Shown here: in pieces, positions 53,890 to 61,598 of the stretch
Numbering within the stretch: position 1 is the stretch's first letter
Layout: the number at the start of each line of letters is the position of its first letter
Assembly: GCA_027450165.1 (NCBI GenBank)
Contig: DAIDKE010000001.1
Coordinates: 1 to 64,000, forward strand
Length of the DNA stretch: 64,000 nt
Direction of reading: 5' to 3'
Source of the DNA: Candidatus Saccharimonadota bacterium
GTDB lineage: Bacteria > Patescibacteriota > Saccharimonadia > Saccharimonadales > Saccharimonadaceae
Notes under the pieces: generated by a model
Told to the model about the DNA's origin: nothing
What the model saw: the letters and a program-made list of their open reading frames with translations, nothing else
The model's database searches: none
Made by a program: the position numbers and the translations under genes

Positions 53890-54675
53890 CTATCCTTTTT
53901 TTACTACTGTCGATTTTGAGTGCGCCTTATCAACAATTTCACTAAAAATGTGCGCATCTAAACTGGCGCCGCCAACCAACAAACCGTCGACATCTGGAAT
54001 CGCCAAATAATCAGCCGCGCTTTCAGCCGTTACGCTACCGCCGTACAAAATTGCAATATTTTCGGCGGCTTTAGCACCATACAGGTGTTTAATCTGACTA
54101 CGAATACCACGAGCGGCAATGGTGACATCGTACGGCAAAGCGTTTTGGCCGCTGCCGATCGCCCAAACTGGCTCATAGGCAATCGTCACATCTTCTAGCT
54201 CTTCACTGGTGATATTGGCCAGGCCGCCGATCAGCTGATCATTAATAACATCTAGCGTCTCACCCCAAGCGCGTTCACTGGCAGTCTCGCCAATGCAAAG
54301 AATCGGTTTAATATTATTGCGAATTGCTGCCTGAACCTTAGCTCGAATATCTTTGTCTGACTCATGAAAAATATTACGTCGCTCGGAATGTCCAACCAAA
54401 CCATATTGAACAATGCCGCGCAGCATCGTTGCTGAAACTTCACCGGTAAAAGCGCCGTGATCGCGCCAATAAAAATTCTGTGCCGCCAGCTTGAACTGAC
54501 GGTGATTAATTTGAACACTCAAAGTCTGCAGAGCTAAAGTTTCAGGGGCCAAAACCACCTCAACGTCACGCCTAGGCTGAATCATGCGCGATAATTCGTG
54601 CAAATATAAGCTGGACTCATGCACGCCCATGTTCATCTTCCAGTTAGCGACGATTAGTTTCTTATCCCTGGCCAT
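53890..54675 (-). CDS. tpiA: Triosephosphate isomerase
   Basis: A 261-residue TIM barrel interconverting DHAP and glyceraldehyde 3-phosphate. Active-site parts are IVANWKMNMG (Asn, Lys), GLVGHSERR (His), IAYEPVWAIGSG (Glu) and the phosphate loop ILYGGSVTAESA. It lies in a cluster with pgk and pyk, giving the lower half of glycolysis. Co-directional with pgk 34 bases upstream. Confidence 0.96.
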   Translation of the reverse strand: MARDKKLIVANWKMNMGVHESSLYLHELSRMIQPRRDVEVVLAPETLALQTLSVQINHRQFKLAAQNFYWRDHGAFTGEVSATMLRGIVQYGLVGHSERRNIFHESDKDIRAKVQAAIRNNIKPILCIGETASERAWGETLDVINDQLIGGLANITSEELEDVTIAYEPVWAIGSGQNALPYDVTIAARGIRSQIKHLYGAKAAENIAILYGGSVTAESAADYLAIPDVDGLLVGGASLDAHIFSEIVDKAHSKSTVVKKG

Positions 54676-54709
54676 ATTCTACTTATGCTTAATTAATTTT
54701 TAGTGTACT

Positions 54710-55939
54710 CTATTTACGCCCGTCGAGCAAACTTTCCACTCCTGGAAGTTTAGCGCCCGACATTAATTCCAAACTTGCGCCGCCGCCGGTTGAAATGTGG
54801 CCGAAATCCTTGCCGTCACCACCGTCCCATTTGAGGACAAAATCAGCCGTATCACCACCGCCGATAATCGACATGGTGCGCTTCTTTTGGCTGGCAAGTG
54901 CCAAAGCAATCCGAGCCGAGCCATGAGCAAATTCATCTAATTCCGACCAGCCAACCGGGCCATTCCAAACTACGGTTTTAGCCTTATCGACCTCTCGCGC
55001 AAACCTTTCAATTGACTTATCGCCAATATCAAGCGCCAATTCATCGAAGCCAACTTCGCTCACCGCGACGTTTTTACGTTTTGCCTCCGGCGAAATCTCA
55101 CGCGCCACGGCCACATCGGTTGGCAAGATTATAAAATCATCAATATGTTCGCCGCCGACTTTTTCACCGGCCGCCCAATAAATCTTGTCGAGCGTCTCTT
55201 TTTGGTCGAGCTCCAGCTTGCTAGCGCCCATCGCAAAACCTTTGTAATCCAGAAATGTATTAGCCATCGCGCCACCGATCAAAATCTTGTCGGCCACGTG
55301 CACGAATCGCTCAATCACGCCAATCTTATCACTAACCTTGGCGCCACCCAGAATTGCCACCAACGGTCGCGCCGGGTCTTCCATGGCTTTAGTAATGACC
55401 GAATATTCACGCTCTAGCAGCAGACCGGCCACGCTCGGAATAAACTGGGTGATCGCTGCCGTACTGGCATGCGCCCGGTGAACTACGCCAAAACCATCTT
55501 GTACAAAGTAACGGGCAGCCGTAGCCTTGGCAATTTTTTCGGCAAAACCAGCATCGTTGGCCTCTTCTTCTTTATAAAAGCGCAGATTTTCAAGTAGCAA
55601 AACACCGGTAAAAGCCGTGGAACGAACCGCCGATGCCACCTTGTCGCCAATACAATCGTCGACAAAATTAACTTTTCGGCCCAATAATTCTTCTAGCCGC
55701 TCGGCCACCGGCTTCAGGCTGAGGGACTCGTCGCGGCCCTCTGGTCGTCCCAAATGGCTCATAATCACCACCTTGCAACCGCGGTCTAACAGATAGTTTA
55801 GCGTTGGCAGGCTTGAGCGAATTCGAAAATCATCGCTAATCTTGCCATCACTGGTCAAAGGTACGTTGTAATCAGCCCGCACTAAAACAACTTTGTGTTC
55901 AAGCGGTACGTCGCGAATTGTCAGCTTAAAGAAACTCAT
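54710..55939 (-). CDS. pgk: Phosphoglycerate kinase
   Basis: A 409-residue kinase that makes ATP from 1,3-bisphosphoglycerate. KVVLVRADYNVPL (substrate Arg), IMSHLGRP, VAILGGAKVSDKI, KTVVWNGPVGWSE and the nucleotide loop SIIGGGDTADFV are in order. A ribosome site AAAGGGTGGG precedes the ATG. Twenty bases from pyk. Confidence 0.96.
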   Translation of the reverse strand: MSFFKLTIRDVPLEHKVVLVRADYNVPLTSDGKISDDFRIRSSLPTLNYLLDRGCKVVIMSHLGRPEGRDESLSLKPVAERLEELLGRKVNFVDDCIGDKVASAVRSTAFTGVLLLENLRFYKEEEANDAGFAEKIAKATAARYFVQDGFGVVHRAHASTAAITQFIPSVAGLLLEREYSVITKAMEDPARPLVAILGGAKVSDKIGVIERFVHVADKILIGGAMANTFLDYKGFAMGASKLELDQKETLDKIYWAAGEKVGGEHIDDFIILPTDVAVAREISPEAKRKNVAVSEVGFDELALDIGDKSIERFAREVDKAKTVVWNGPVGWSELDEFAHGSARIALALASQKKRTMSIIGGGDTADFVLKWDGGDGKDFGHISTGGGASLELMSGAKLPGVESLLDGRK

Positions 55940-55958
55940 CCCACCCTTTCTTTTGATT

Positions 55959-57374
55959 TTATTCTATCACACGAACTTTAATCGTGTCAGTACCACCAGC
56001 CACCCCGGGCTGCTGTCCGCTAACAATCACCACTGTCGCTCGCCCATCGCCAAAGTAGCCATCATTTTTTAACTCGCTGGCCAATTTAAACCCGGCTTCG
56101 GCGTCGTCTGGGCGAACATAGCTCTTGGTAGCGTAGCGCAAACTGAGCTGCTGGGCTACATAAGGCTGCGAGGTCACGCTCACAATCGGTAAATCAGGCC
56201 GGTGCACCGCCACATTTGCGGCTGTAGCGCCAGATTTAGTTTCGGCAATAATGGCATTAGCGCGCAACTGCTCGGCCAATTTGACCGCCGCACCACTGAT
56301 AGCGTCGCGCTGATTATGCTCGGCTCTGGCGTGGCCGATGGCTGGCGCCACCTCTACGTGCTCTTGGGTATAAACAATCACCCGCTTCATTGCCGCCACT
56401 GTTTCAAGCGGATAATTACCATTGGCCGTTTCGTCAGATAGCATCACCGTGTCAGCGCCTTGGATTACCGCGCTAGCCACATCGCTCACCTCGGCACGCG
56501 TTGGCTCCGGACTATCAACCATACTAGCCATCATCTGCGTCGCCACAATGCTCAATTTGCCATACTTACGGCATAATTCAATCAGTTGGCGCTGCACCGC
56601 CGGCACCACCTCGGCACCAGCCTCAACCGCCAAATCGCCGCGCGCCACCATGACACCATCGGTTAACTTGACGATTTCTTCCATCTCGGTTTCGTCGATA
56701 GCCGCTTTGGTCTCAATTTTAGCCACAATCTGAGCCCGCGACCCACAATCGGTCAAAATCTGACGCAGCCGACGAATATCTTCGGTACTCTGAACAAAAC
56801 TAAGAGCCACATAGTCAATATCTTGATGCAAGCCGTACTCAATGTCCCTGAGGTCCTTTGGCGTCAAAATATCGCCGCCAAAATCGGTGTCCGGCAGATT
56901 GATGCCCTTCTTGCTACTTAACACGCCGTCATTTTCAACCCGAACCTTAATTGCCGTCGCTGAAGTGATTTCTAGAACCGTCGTGCGCACCTTGCCGTCA
57001 AAGATATAGATCGGCTGACCGGTTTTAACCTTTTCGGCCAGATTGTACTGAACTGGCAAAGTTAGGCCATTGTGGCTCGCCGCAAAATCCAGCACCAACT
57101 CATCACCCTTTTTAACGTGCACATCTTCGTTCAAAACGCCCAGGCGAATCTTCGGACCCTGCAGATCCTGCAAAATAGCCACCGGCTTGCCCAGTTTGGC
57201 GCTGGCCTCGCGAATCCATTTAATCTGATCGTCGCGCTCGTTATATTCACCGTGGCTAAAATTCAGGCGAAAACCATTCACCCCAGCCGTAATCAGCTGC
57301 TCGATCATTTCCGGATTTGATGTTTTTGGGCCAATTGTAGCCAGGATTTTGGTGCGTTTAAAAATAGAGGTCAT
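55959..57374 (-). CDS. pyk: Pyruvate kinase
   Basis: A 471-residue enzyme giving pyruvate and ATP. TKILATIGPKTSNPEMIEQLITAGVNGFRLNFSHG, the K+/Mg region AILQDLQGPKIRLG, VAKIETKAAI, MVARGDLAVEAGAE and TQMMASMVDSPEPTRAEVSDVASAVIQGAD are typical. ATG 57374 (MTSIFKRTK) is chosen because the longer frame starts inside the tRNA-Glu gene and reads through its terminator. A TAGAAT box lies 11 bases upstream on the minus strand. Confidence 0.96.
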   Translation of the reverse strand: MTSIFKRTKILATIGPKTSNPEMIEQLITAGVNGFRLNFSHGEYNERDDQIKWIREASAKLGKPVAILQDLQGPKIRLGVLNEDVHVKKGDELVLDFAASHNGLTLPVQYNLAEKVKTGQPIYIFDGKVRTTVLEITSATAIKVRVENDGVLSSKKGINLPDTDFGGDILTPKDLRDIEYGLHQDIDYVALSFVQSTEDIRRLRQILTDCGSRAQIVAKIETKAAIDETEMEEIVKLTDGVMVARGDLAVEAGAEVVPAVQRQLIELCRKYGKLSIVATQMMASMVDSPEPTRAEVSDVASAVIQGADTVMLSDETANGNYPLETVAAMKRVIVYTQEHVEVAPAIGHARAEHNQRDAISGAAVKLAEQLRANAIIAETKSGATAANVAVHRPDLPIVSVTSQPYVAQQLSLRYATKSYVRPDDAEAGFKLASELKNDGYFGDGRATVVIVSGQQPGVAGGTDTIKVRVIE

Positions 57375-57402
57375 AACTAGGGTGTATTCTACCATATCAA
57401 CA

Positions 57403-57435
57403 CCTACGAAAAAAGCCCACCGCAAGAGGTGAGCT
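57403..57435 (-). terminator. Terminator of tRNA-Glu
   Basis: On the minus strand GCTCACC, CTCTTGC, GGTGGGC form a hairpin followed by TTTTTTCG, between tRNA-Glu and pyk. Confidence 0.8.
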
Positions 57436-57443
57436 GTTTTCGT

Positions 57444-57518
57444 TGGTGATCTCACCGGGAATCGAACCCGAATTGCCAGGATGAAAACCTGGTGTCCTAA
57501 CCTTTAGACGATGAGACC
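57444..57518 (-). tRNA. tRNA-Glu (UUC)
   Basis: Acceptor GGTCTCA/TGAGATC, anticodon stem CCAGG/CCTGG with TTTTCAT giving TTC, T-arm CGGG/CCCG around TTCGATT, and encoded CCA. Its first five bases also form the arm of a long inverted repeat upstream. Confidence 0.95.
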
Positions 57519-57601
57519 AAATTGCTAGTGAAAAGCAACAAAAATGCTCGCATTTTTACGCTTTTCCTCGCAATTTGGTCTTCCTATGGCCAAGGGCCAT
57601 A
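57514..57601. repeat. Nested perfect palindrome upstream of tRNA-Glu
   Basis: Three perfect stems are stacked: AGACCAAATTGC/GCAATTTGGTCT (57514-57525 with 57570-57581), GAAAAGC/GCTTTTC, and AAAAATGC/GCATTTTT. The outer arm takes in bases 1-5 of tRNA-Glu. A separate TATGGCC/GGCCATA hairpin follows at 57585-57601. Confidence 0.85.
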
Positions 57602-57648
57602 TGATACCGGAGTAAAAGCGCTTGCTTTCCGACTCGCGCTATTTTACC
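57602..57648. repeat. Inverted repeat in the tRNA-Glu upstream region
   Basis: GTAAAAGCGC and GCGCTATTTTAC (about 57612-57648) can pair around a 14-base loop. No gene is seen here. A tRNA-Glu promoter should lie in 57520-57650, but I find none with good spacing. Confidence 0.5.
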
Positions 57649-57673
57649 AAAAAAAATCCCCTTTGGCTAGGGG
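57649..57673 (-). terminator. T-tailed terminator of the island's left arm
   Basis: CCCCT/AGGGG stem (57658-57662 with 57669-57673). On the minus strand it is followed by ATTTTTTTT. Confidence 0.8.
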
Positions 57674-57692
57674 GTGACTGGCGTTTTACCTT

Positions 57693-57744
57693 CCCGTCGG
57701 GGAGCGCCGATAGCCTGTGGCGGCTCCGGCGCTCCCCGTACGGG
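57693..57744 (-). repeat. Long G+C-rich hairpin after the cassette gene
   Basis: CGGGGAGCGCCG/CGGCGCTCCCCG (57698-57709 with 57727-57738), a perfect 12-bp stem extended by CCCGT/ACGGG after a one-base bulge, to 17 pairs. It lies between the stop at 57753 and the T-tailed terminator. Confidence 0.8.
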
Positions 57745-57752
57745 TTTTGGGG

Positions 57753-58310
57753 CTATGCTGCCCCGATGGACATCCCCGGTGCCAGACCGAGCTGACGAGC
57801 GCGACGCCTCCCCTGACGGCTCGGCCGGCCATGCCAGTTGCGCTGGTCGAAAAACACCCGGTCGGCCATGCGATGCGAGCGGTCGTAGATCACCCGCAGT
57901 TCGCACGAGTAGAGCCAGTCGTCGTCGAGAGGCCAGATCAGCCCCTCCTCGAGCAGCTCGCCAATCGCCAACCGCACCATCTCGGCACGAAGCCTAGGCA
58001 GGATCATGTCCCACTCGCAGCGCTTCAGCTTGATCCGGTGCTTCGGCAGCTGCTTGTGGTCGTAGACACCATTCAGGTTGACGTTCTCGTGCACGTACTT
58101 CACGATCGACTCGACGTCACTGCCGATACCGCGAACCACGTTGTCGTGCTCATCGGTCTTCACACCGGTCTTCCGGCAGTACTGAACCACCAGGAGTTCG
58201 GCGATTCGCAGGAGAACGCCTGCGACCACGTTTTCCAACCAGCGGCGGTTGGCGTCGTCGTCTTCATATGGCAGGTAGTCTGCCACGCGGACATTGGTGT
58301 AGTTAACCAA
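57753..58310 (-). CDS. Unknown protein, G+C-rich island gene A
   Basis: A protein of about 185 residues that I do not recognise. It is soluble, with helical segments (NRRWLENVVAGVLLRIAELLVVQYCRKTG, PRLRAEMVRLAIGELLEEGLIWPLDDDWLYS) and a basic C-terminus (GRPSRQGRRRARQLG). The start is uncertain. TTG 58310 has AGAAAGG seven bases upstream, while the longer frame from TTG 58340 has no ribosome site. Codons are strongly G/C-ending. Its own promoter lies at 58380-58408, and a long hairpin plus terminator follow. Confidence 0.6.
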   Translation of the reverse strand: MVNYTNVRVADYLPYEDDDANRRWLENVVAGVLLRIAELLVVQYCRKTGVKTDEHDNVVRGIGSDVESIVKYVHENVNLNGVYDHKQLPKHRIKLKRCEWDMILPRLRAEMVRLAIGELLEEGLIWPLDDDWLYSCELRVIYDRSHRMADRVFFDQRNWHGRPSRQGRRRARQLGLAPGMSIGAA

Positions 58311-58379
58311 GACGAGCCTTTCTCGGGATGTCCAGAGCAACGGTCACGTCAGAAACGCTGGTAGATGCTCATGCTGTTA

Positions 58380-58408
58380 TCTATACTCTTGAAATTAAAA
58401 TTGGTCAA
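58380..58408 (-). promoter_or_regulatory. Promoter of island gene A
   Basis: On the minus strand TTGACC (58403-58408), 17 bases, TATAGA (58380-58385). It begins two bases after the T-run of the preceding gene's terminator. Confidence 0.75.
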
Positions 58409-58410
58409 TT

Positions 58411-58433
58411 AAAAAACACTCCACTTGGAGTGT
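58411..58433 (-). terminator. T-tailed terminator of island gene B
   Basis: ACACTCC/GGAGTGT with a 4-base loop (58416-58433). On the minus strand it is followed by TTTTT. Confidence 0.8.
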
Positions 58434-58437
58434 GTAG

Positions 58438-58480
58438 CCGGTGGGGCGCGCTGACAGGTCATTGTCAGGCGCCCCACCGG
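58438..58480 (-). repeat. Long G+C-rich hairpin after island gene B
   Basis: CCGGTGGGGCGC/GCGCCCCACCGG (58438-58449 with 58469-58480), perfect, with inner CTGACA/TGTCAG. Same order (gene, long hairpin, short terminator) as the cassettes at 57753 and 14757. Confidence 0.85.
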
Positions 58481-58522
58481 AGTCTTGGGGACTACCGTTC
58501 TAGGTAAGAACAGCTAGTCGGG

Positions 58523-59011
58523 TCAGACGGTCGCGGTCGCCATGGCGACGCTCGACTTCGTTCTCCGGATCGCCGGCTCGACAGAAGCGATCAGCTGCCC
58601 GGTCGAGTCCTCGATCTTGAAGCCACGCGCCCACAGAACCAACCGCAAGTGACGCAGTCGGCAGCGCGGGTCCTCGATGTTCCACTGCTTCGGCATCGCG
58701 ATCTTCGGTTCGATGATCTCCTTGATGATGGCATCCAGGTCGACACCGCGCACGAGCAGGTAGCCGATCAGCTGAATGACGTCGCCGTAGGCAACCCCGT
58801 CAGCGCCGCTGCACAAACCCAACATCGCCAGCTGGCCGGCCGTGTCGGCCGGGTAACCTTGGTCGAGGAACTCGTCGAACTTGGCCTCGTGGGCCGCGTC
58901 GACGACGATCGTGTCGGCCTTGGCGCAGTCCGGCGTGTAACTCACCGTGTCCATGGCAGTAACTCGAACTGTGTAGGCCAACGGTGACAACGACTCGTTC
59001 ACATCAGTCAT
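58523..59011 (-). CDS. Unknown protein, G+C-rich island gene B
   Basis: A 162-residue acidic, soluble protein without a recognised family. It has two cysteines, a central helical part (AGQLAMLGLCSGADGVAYGDVIQLIGYLLVRGVDLDAIIKEII) and a basic segment RCRLRHLRLVLWARGFKIED. ATG 59011 is preceded by GGGAGA nine bases upstream; the longer frame to 59092 runs through the promoter. Divergent from gene C, with a near-consensus promoter. Strong G/C third-position bias. Confidence 0.6.
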   Translation of the reverse strand: MTDVNESLSPLAYTVRVTAMDTVSYTPDCAKADTIVVDAAHEAKFDEFLDQGYPADTAGQLAMLGLCSGADGVAYGDVIQLIGYLLVRGVDLDAIIKEIIEPKIAMPKQWNIEDPRCRLRHLRLVLWARGFKIEDSTGQLIASVEPAIRRTKSSVAMATATV

Positions 59012-59083
59012 ACCAACAGGTCTCCCTTGCGACAGTGCACGTCTAGCTTCGGAGAACACCCCCGAGACGTACATAACCGAGCA

Positions 59084-59112
59084 ATATAGCACCGGCTCCG
59101 CACCCTGTCAAA
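59084..59112 (-). promoter_or_regulatory. Consensus promoter of island gene B
   Basis: On the minus strand TTGACA (59107-59112), exactly 17 bases, TATATT (59084-59089). Confidence 0.85.
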
Positions 59113-59164
59113 TAGCGTCATATGTGGAGCATTTAGTCGGAATTTAACACTATATATAGCGTAT

Positions 59165-59180
59165 TGTGACCTAGATCACA
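59165..59180. promoter_or_regulatory. CRP/GlxR-like operator
   Basis: TGTGACCTAGATCACA. It fits the actinobacterial GlxR pattern TGTGANNTANNTCACA and the core of the E. coli CRP site TGTGA-N6-TCACA. It lies between the two divergent promoters, roughly 84 and 95 bases upstream of their predicted start sites. Confidence 0.7.
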
Positions 59181-59221
59181 TTATAAAGCTTGTGCTTTAC
59201 TTATTTTTATTATATTGTATA

Positions 59222-59250
59222 TTGACTTTTTCGACCTTTTATGATACATT
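59222..59250 (+). promoter_or_regulatory. Promoter of island gene C
   Basis: TTGACT (59222-59227), 17 bases, TACATT (59245-59250). The leader to the GTG at 59403 is about 145 bases. Confidence 0.65.
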
Positions 59251-59402
59251 TAGACCATCAGTTATTTGAGGTGGAGACCCCAGGTAGCGGAGGTCGTTAA
59301 CAAGTCAGATCATTACAGTGCATGTCCTATTGCGTTTTTACGCACAGGATAGATACTGTTGTCAGCTCAAGTCAGCTCAAGTCAGAGACCCAAGGAGACA
59401 CC

Positions 59403-59825
59403 GTGGCTACCACCATTACGATCGACGTCAGGACCGCCCTCGAGGCAGCCCTCACCAAGGCCGCCGTTAGTGGTCAGGCCTGGAGGGACGCCTACGCGGC
59501 GTTCAGGAAGTCGGCCAAGACCAAGAACATCGGGGCGTCGCTCAACGACGCCTTGAAGGTCGCGGCCCCCAACAACGGCCAGCGTCAACGGGATGGCCGC
59601 GCGGCCTTCTACAGGGCGCTCGGCCAGGGGATGTTGATCGAGAGCCCAGCGGTTGCAGCGCAGCCTCCGGTTCCCGCAAATTCCCCTGCTTCGCCTGCCC
59701 CCCGACGGGGCCGCTCGTCCATCTTCGAGTTCGTCGGTGCAGAGACCGGCAAGACGGTCACGCAGCACCTCCAGGGTGCACGTCAGGTCGTCCGCCGGTC
59801 CACCAAGCGCGCCGACAAGAAGTAG
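59403..59825 (+). CDS. Unknown basic protein, G+C-rich island gene C
   Basis: A 140-residue protein with no recognised family. N-terminal helical domain (VRTALEAALTKAAVSGQAWRDAYAAFRKSAKTKN...RAAFYRALGQGML), a Pro/Ala linker (about 85-105) and a basic C-terminus (VVRRSTKRADKK). GTG 59403 has CAAGGAGA six bases upstream; an earlier in-frame start at 59322 has none. It precedes gene D by 64 bases on the same strand, probably in one transcript. Confidence 0.6.
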   Translation: MATTITIDVRTALEAALTKAAVSGQAWRDAYAAFRKSAKTKNIGASLNDALKVAAPNNGQRQRDGRAAFYRALGQGMLIESPAVAAQPPVPANSPASPAPRRGRSSIFEFVGAETGKTVTQHLQGARQVVRRSTKRADKK

Positions 59826-59889
59826 TTCCAAGCGCCGAGCGTCAAAAGCTCGGTCCCACCCAACCATCAACGGAAAGGGGTGATGCGCG

Positions 59890-61350
59890 ATGACCATCGC
59901 GCTCATCATCGGGGCCGTGCTGGTTCTCGCCGGCGCCGCCCTTTGGGCTCTGGGAGCACCCAGTGGCCTGTTCTGGATCCCGATGGTGGCCCTCGTGGTC
60001 ATCATCGGGATGCACGCAACGCACCACAACCACGTCCCGTGGTTGGGCTGGGTCGCTTCGGCGATCCTGCTCATCGTCGCGCTGCTAATTGCGTGGTTCG
60101 TCAACGAGACCCCCAAAAACCACAAGCTCTGGGCATGGCTGCCCGGCGCGGTGGCTGCGGGACTCGTAATCGGCCTGGCCCTCACGTCGTCCGCCACCAC
60201 CGCTTCGGCGGCAAATGGCGACGGCAACGGGCAGTCCGGCGCGACGAACGTCGCGTTCGACCCAGCCGTGGACCTGATCCCCGGTGCGGCCAAGTGCACC
60301 ACCGACACCTACAACACGGTTTCGGCGATGCCGGCCAAGCCGGGTGACAACAACGCTCGGCAGTTCCCAACGGCAGTTAGCTCGCCCTTCAAGGCGACGA
60401 CGGCCAGCGGCGTCACGACGGAAACCATGACTGAAGTCTGCACGAACCCGACGTGGTTCGAGCAGGCTCTCCAGTTCATGGAGACCCCAGAGTGGCGCGC
60501 CATTCCCGGCGCCACGTCCAACGACGGTTGGCTCAAGACGATCCGTAGCGACATCGCGTCGCACGGCCTCGAGGGCTTCATCGTTAAGGACGAGGCGTCA
60601 GGGGCGCTGACCACGACGGACACGTACCGCAAGTACGCGTCGTGGATCAACGTGGTGCTCATGCGCTTCAGCGAGACGGGCGAGCAGTCGCCCACCTCGA
60701 AGAAGAACTGGGAACTGAGTGTGGCCCAGGACCCGACCAAGATTCCGGTGACGCAGCTTGCTGCCGACCAGGAATCGAAGCCGGCCTGGACGTACGACGC
60801 CGTCGACAAGAACGGTAAGTGCCTCTTCGTCTGGGGTGTCAACGCCCTGGACAAGCGGCTCGAGCTGTTCGAGTGCGGTGGTACAACGCCGTACTCGTCG
60901 ACGCCGCCGACCACACCCGGCACGCCGACACACCCGTCGACGCCGTCGACGACGCCACCCACAACACCGACCTGCGAGTCGGTCTACGGTGCGGGGTGGA
61001 CGGGGCACTACCCCGTCTGCAAGGACCCTGCATCGCAAGACCCGCAGCCACAGGGCCACAACAAGCCCGGTGGTGGCGGGGTTGCTCCGCCCGTGACGAC
61101 GGGACCGAGTGCGCCGGCCGCTGGCAACCCGCCGGCGACCTACGTGCCGCCGGCTCCGCCGGCAGCGACGCACACGACCCCGCCGCAGGTCAACACGGCA
61201 ACACAGCCTTCATCGGGCTCGGTACCGACCGTTGACCCTGCCACACAGCCGCCGAACAACGGCGTCGTTGGGAACAGTGGTAACCCCACCAACCCCGACC
61301 CGGTTCCAAGTAGCGGTGGCAGCTGCAACTCGGTCTTCCAGTCCTGCTGA
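59890..61350 (+). CDS. Large surface protein with Pro/Thr-rich tail, island gene D
   Basis: A 486-residue protein. Three or four membrane helices lie in the first 105 residues (MTIALIIGAVLVLAGAALWAL and following, the last ending SSATTASAANG). An outer globular domain follows (about 110-325; with TNPTWFEQALQFMETPEWRAIPGA and NVVLMRFSETGEQSP), and then a long Pro/Thr/Gly-rich tail (330-475) containing CESVYGAGWTGHYPVCKD and a terminal pair of cysteines. It looks like a wall-spanning or adhesive surface protein. I do not recognise a family. Ribosome site AAGGGG ten bases upstream; very G+C-rich codons. Confidence 0.65.
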   Translation: MTIALIIGAVLVLAGAALWALGAPSGLFWIPMVALVVIIGMHATHHNHVPWLGWVASAILLIVALLIAWFVNETPKNHKLWAWLPGAVAAGLVIGLALTSSATTASAANGDGNGQSGATNVAFDPAVDLIPGAAKCTTDTYNTVSAMPAKPGDNNARQFPTAVSSPFKATTASGVTTETMTEVCTNPTWFEQALQFMETPEWRAIPGATSNDGWLKTIRSDIASHGLEGFIVKDEASGALTTTDTYRKYASWINVVLMRFSETGEQSPTSKKNWELSVAQDPTKIPVTQLAADQESKPAWTYDAVDKNGKCLFVWGVNALDKRLELFECGGTTPYSSTPPTTPGTPTHPSTPSTTPPTTPTCESVYGAGWTGHYPVCKDPASQDPQPQGHNKPGGGGVAPPVTTGPSAPAAGNPPATYVPPAPPAATHTTPPQVNTATQPSSGSVPTVDPATQPPNNGVVGNSGNPTNPDPVPSSGGSCNSVFQSC

Positions 61351-61366
61351 GAGATCGCGCTGCACC

Positions 61367-61448
61367 GCGCAGGGTGGACGGCCCTTAAAAGCTGTCCACC
61401 CTGCGCACGCAATACAGATTTAATTCCCGTTTGAGCTTCGGCTCACGG
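61367..61448 (+). terminator. Double hairpin after island gene D
   Basis: GCGCAGGGTGGAC/GTCCACCCTGCGC (61367-61379 with 61394-61406) is followed by CCGT-GAGC-TTCG-GCTC-ACGG (61427-61448). Again a long G+C-rich hairpin comes first and a short one second; here the second has no T-run. Confidence 0.7.
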
Positions 61449-61598
61449 TAGAGTTCAATCTGCTGAGCTTTAAGGCTCGGACATGCACTAGTTGTAATGA
61501 TCTGATTTGTTACGTTTAACAAATAGGCTTAGGAATTTAAAAATAATTTGTTAATTTAATTTGATTTACTCTGCGAGATAAATCAAGAAGGAGATGCT
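61449..61598. other. A+T-rich region before the sortase-anchored protein gene
   Basis: No gene seen. It contains the palindrome TTTGTTacgtttAACAAA around 61507-61524 and several A+T-rich boxes, without a promoter I can place confidently. The G+C-rich island ends here. Confidence 0.45.

Larger units (their letters stand above)
59113..59402. other. A+T-rich divergent control region of the island
   Basis: No gene is supported here. The stretch separates the divergent G+C-rich genes B and C and is strikingly A+T-rich in its middle (59140-59240). It holds a CRP/GlxR-like palindrome at 59165-59180 and the gene C promoter at 59222-59250. The remaining 150 bases to gene C are an untranslated leader containing a direct repeat of GTCAGCTCAA (about 59361-59380). 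Confidence 0.6.

Noticed and set aside
57693-58480. Integron gene cassettes with attC sites
   Set aside because: Single genes followed by imperfect palindromes recall integron cassettes, but the hairpins differ in sequence, the attC core GTTRRRY/RYYYAAC is not seen, the genes have their own promoters, and there is no IntI-type integrase nearby.
60598-61235. Arg-rich frames overlapping island gene D
   Set aside because: Shadow frames of the Pro/Thr-rich tail coding sequence; repeats of Arg and Ala reflect codon periodicity, not a protein.
59890-61350. Conjugation or phage structural gene
   Set aside because: Membrane helices plus a Pro/Thr tail suggest a surface protein; I see no motif of VirB, tail or portal proteins and no such genes around it.
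57519-61598. Whole G+C-rich island as an assembly artefact
   Set aside because: Not excluded, but other G+C-rich genes occur singly at 12.1, 14.8 and 42.2 kb between backbone genes, which would need many independent chimeric joins.
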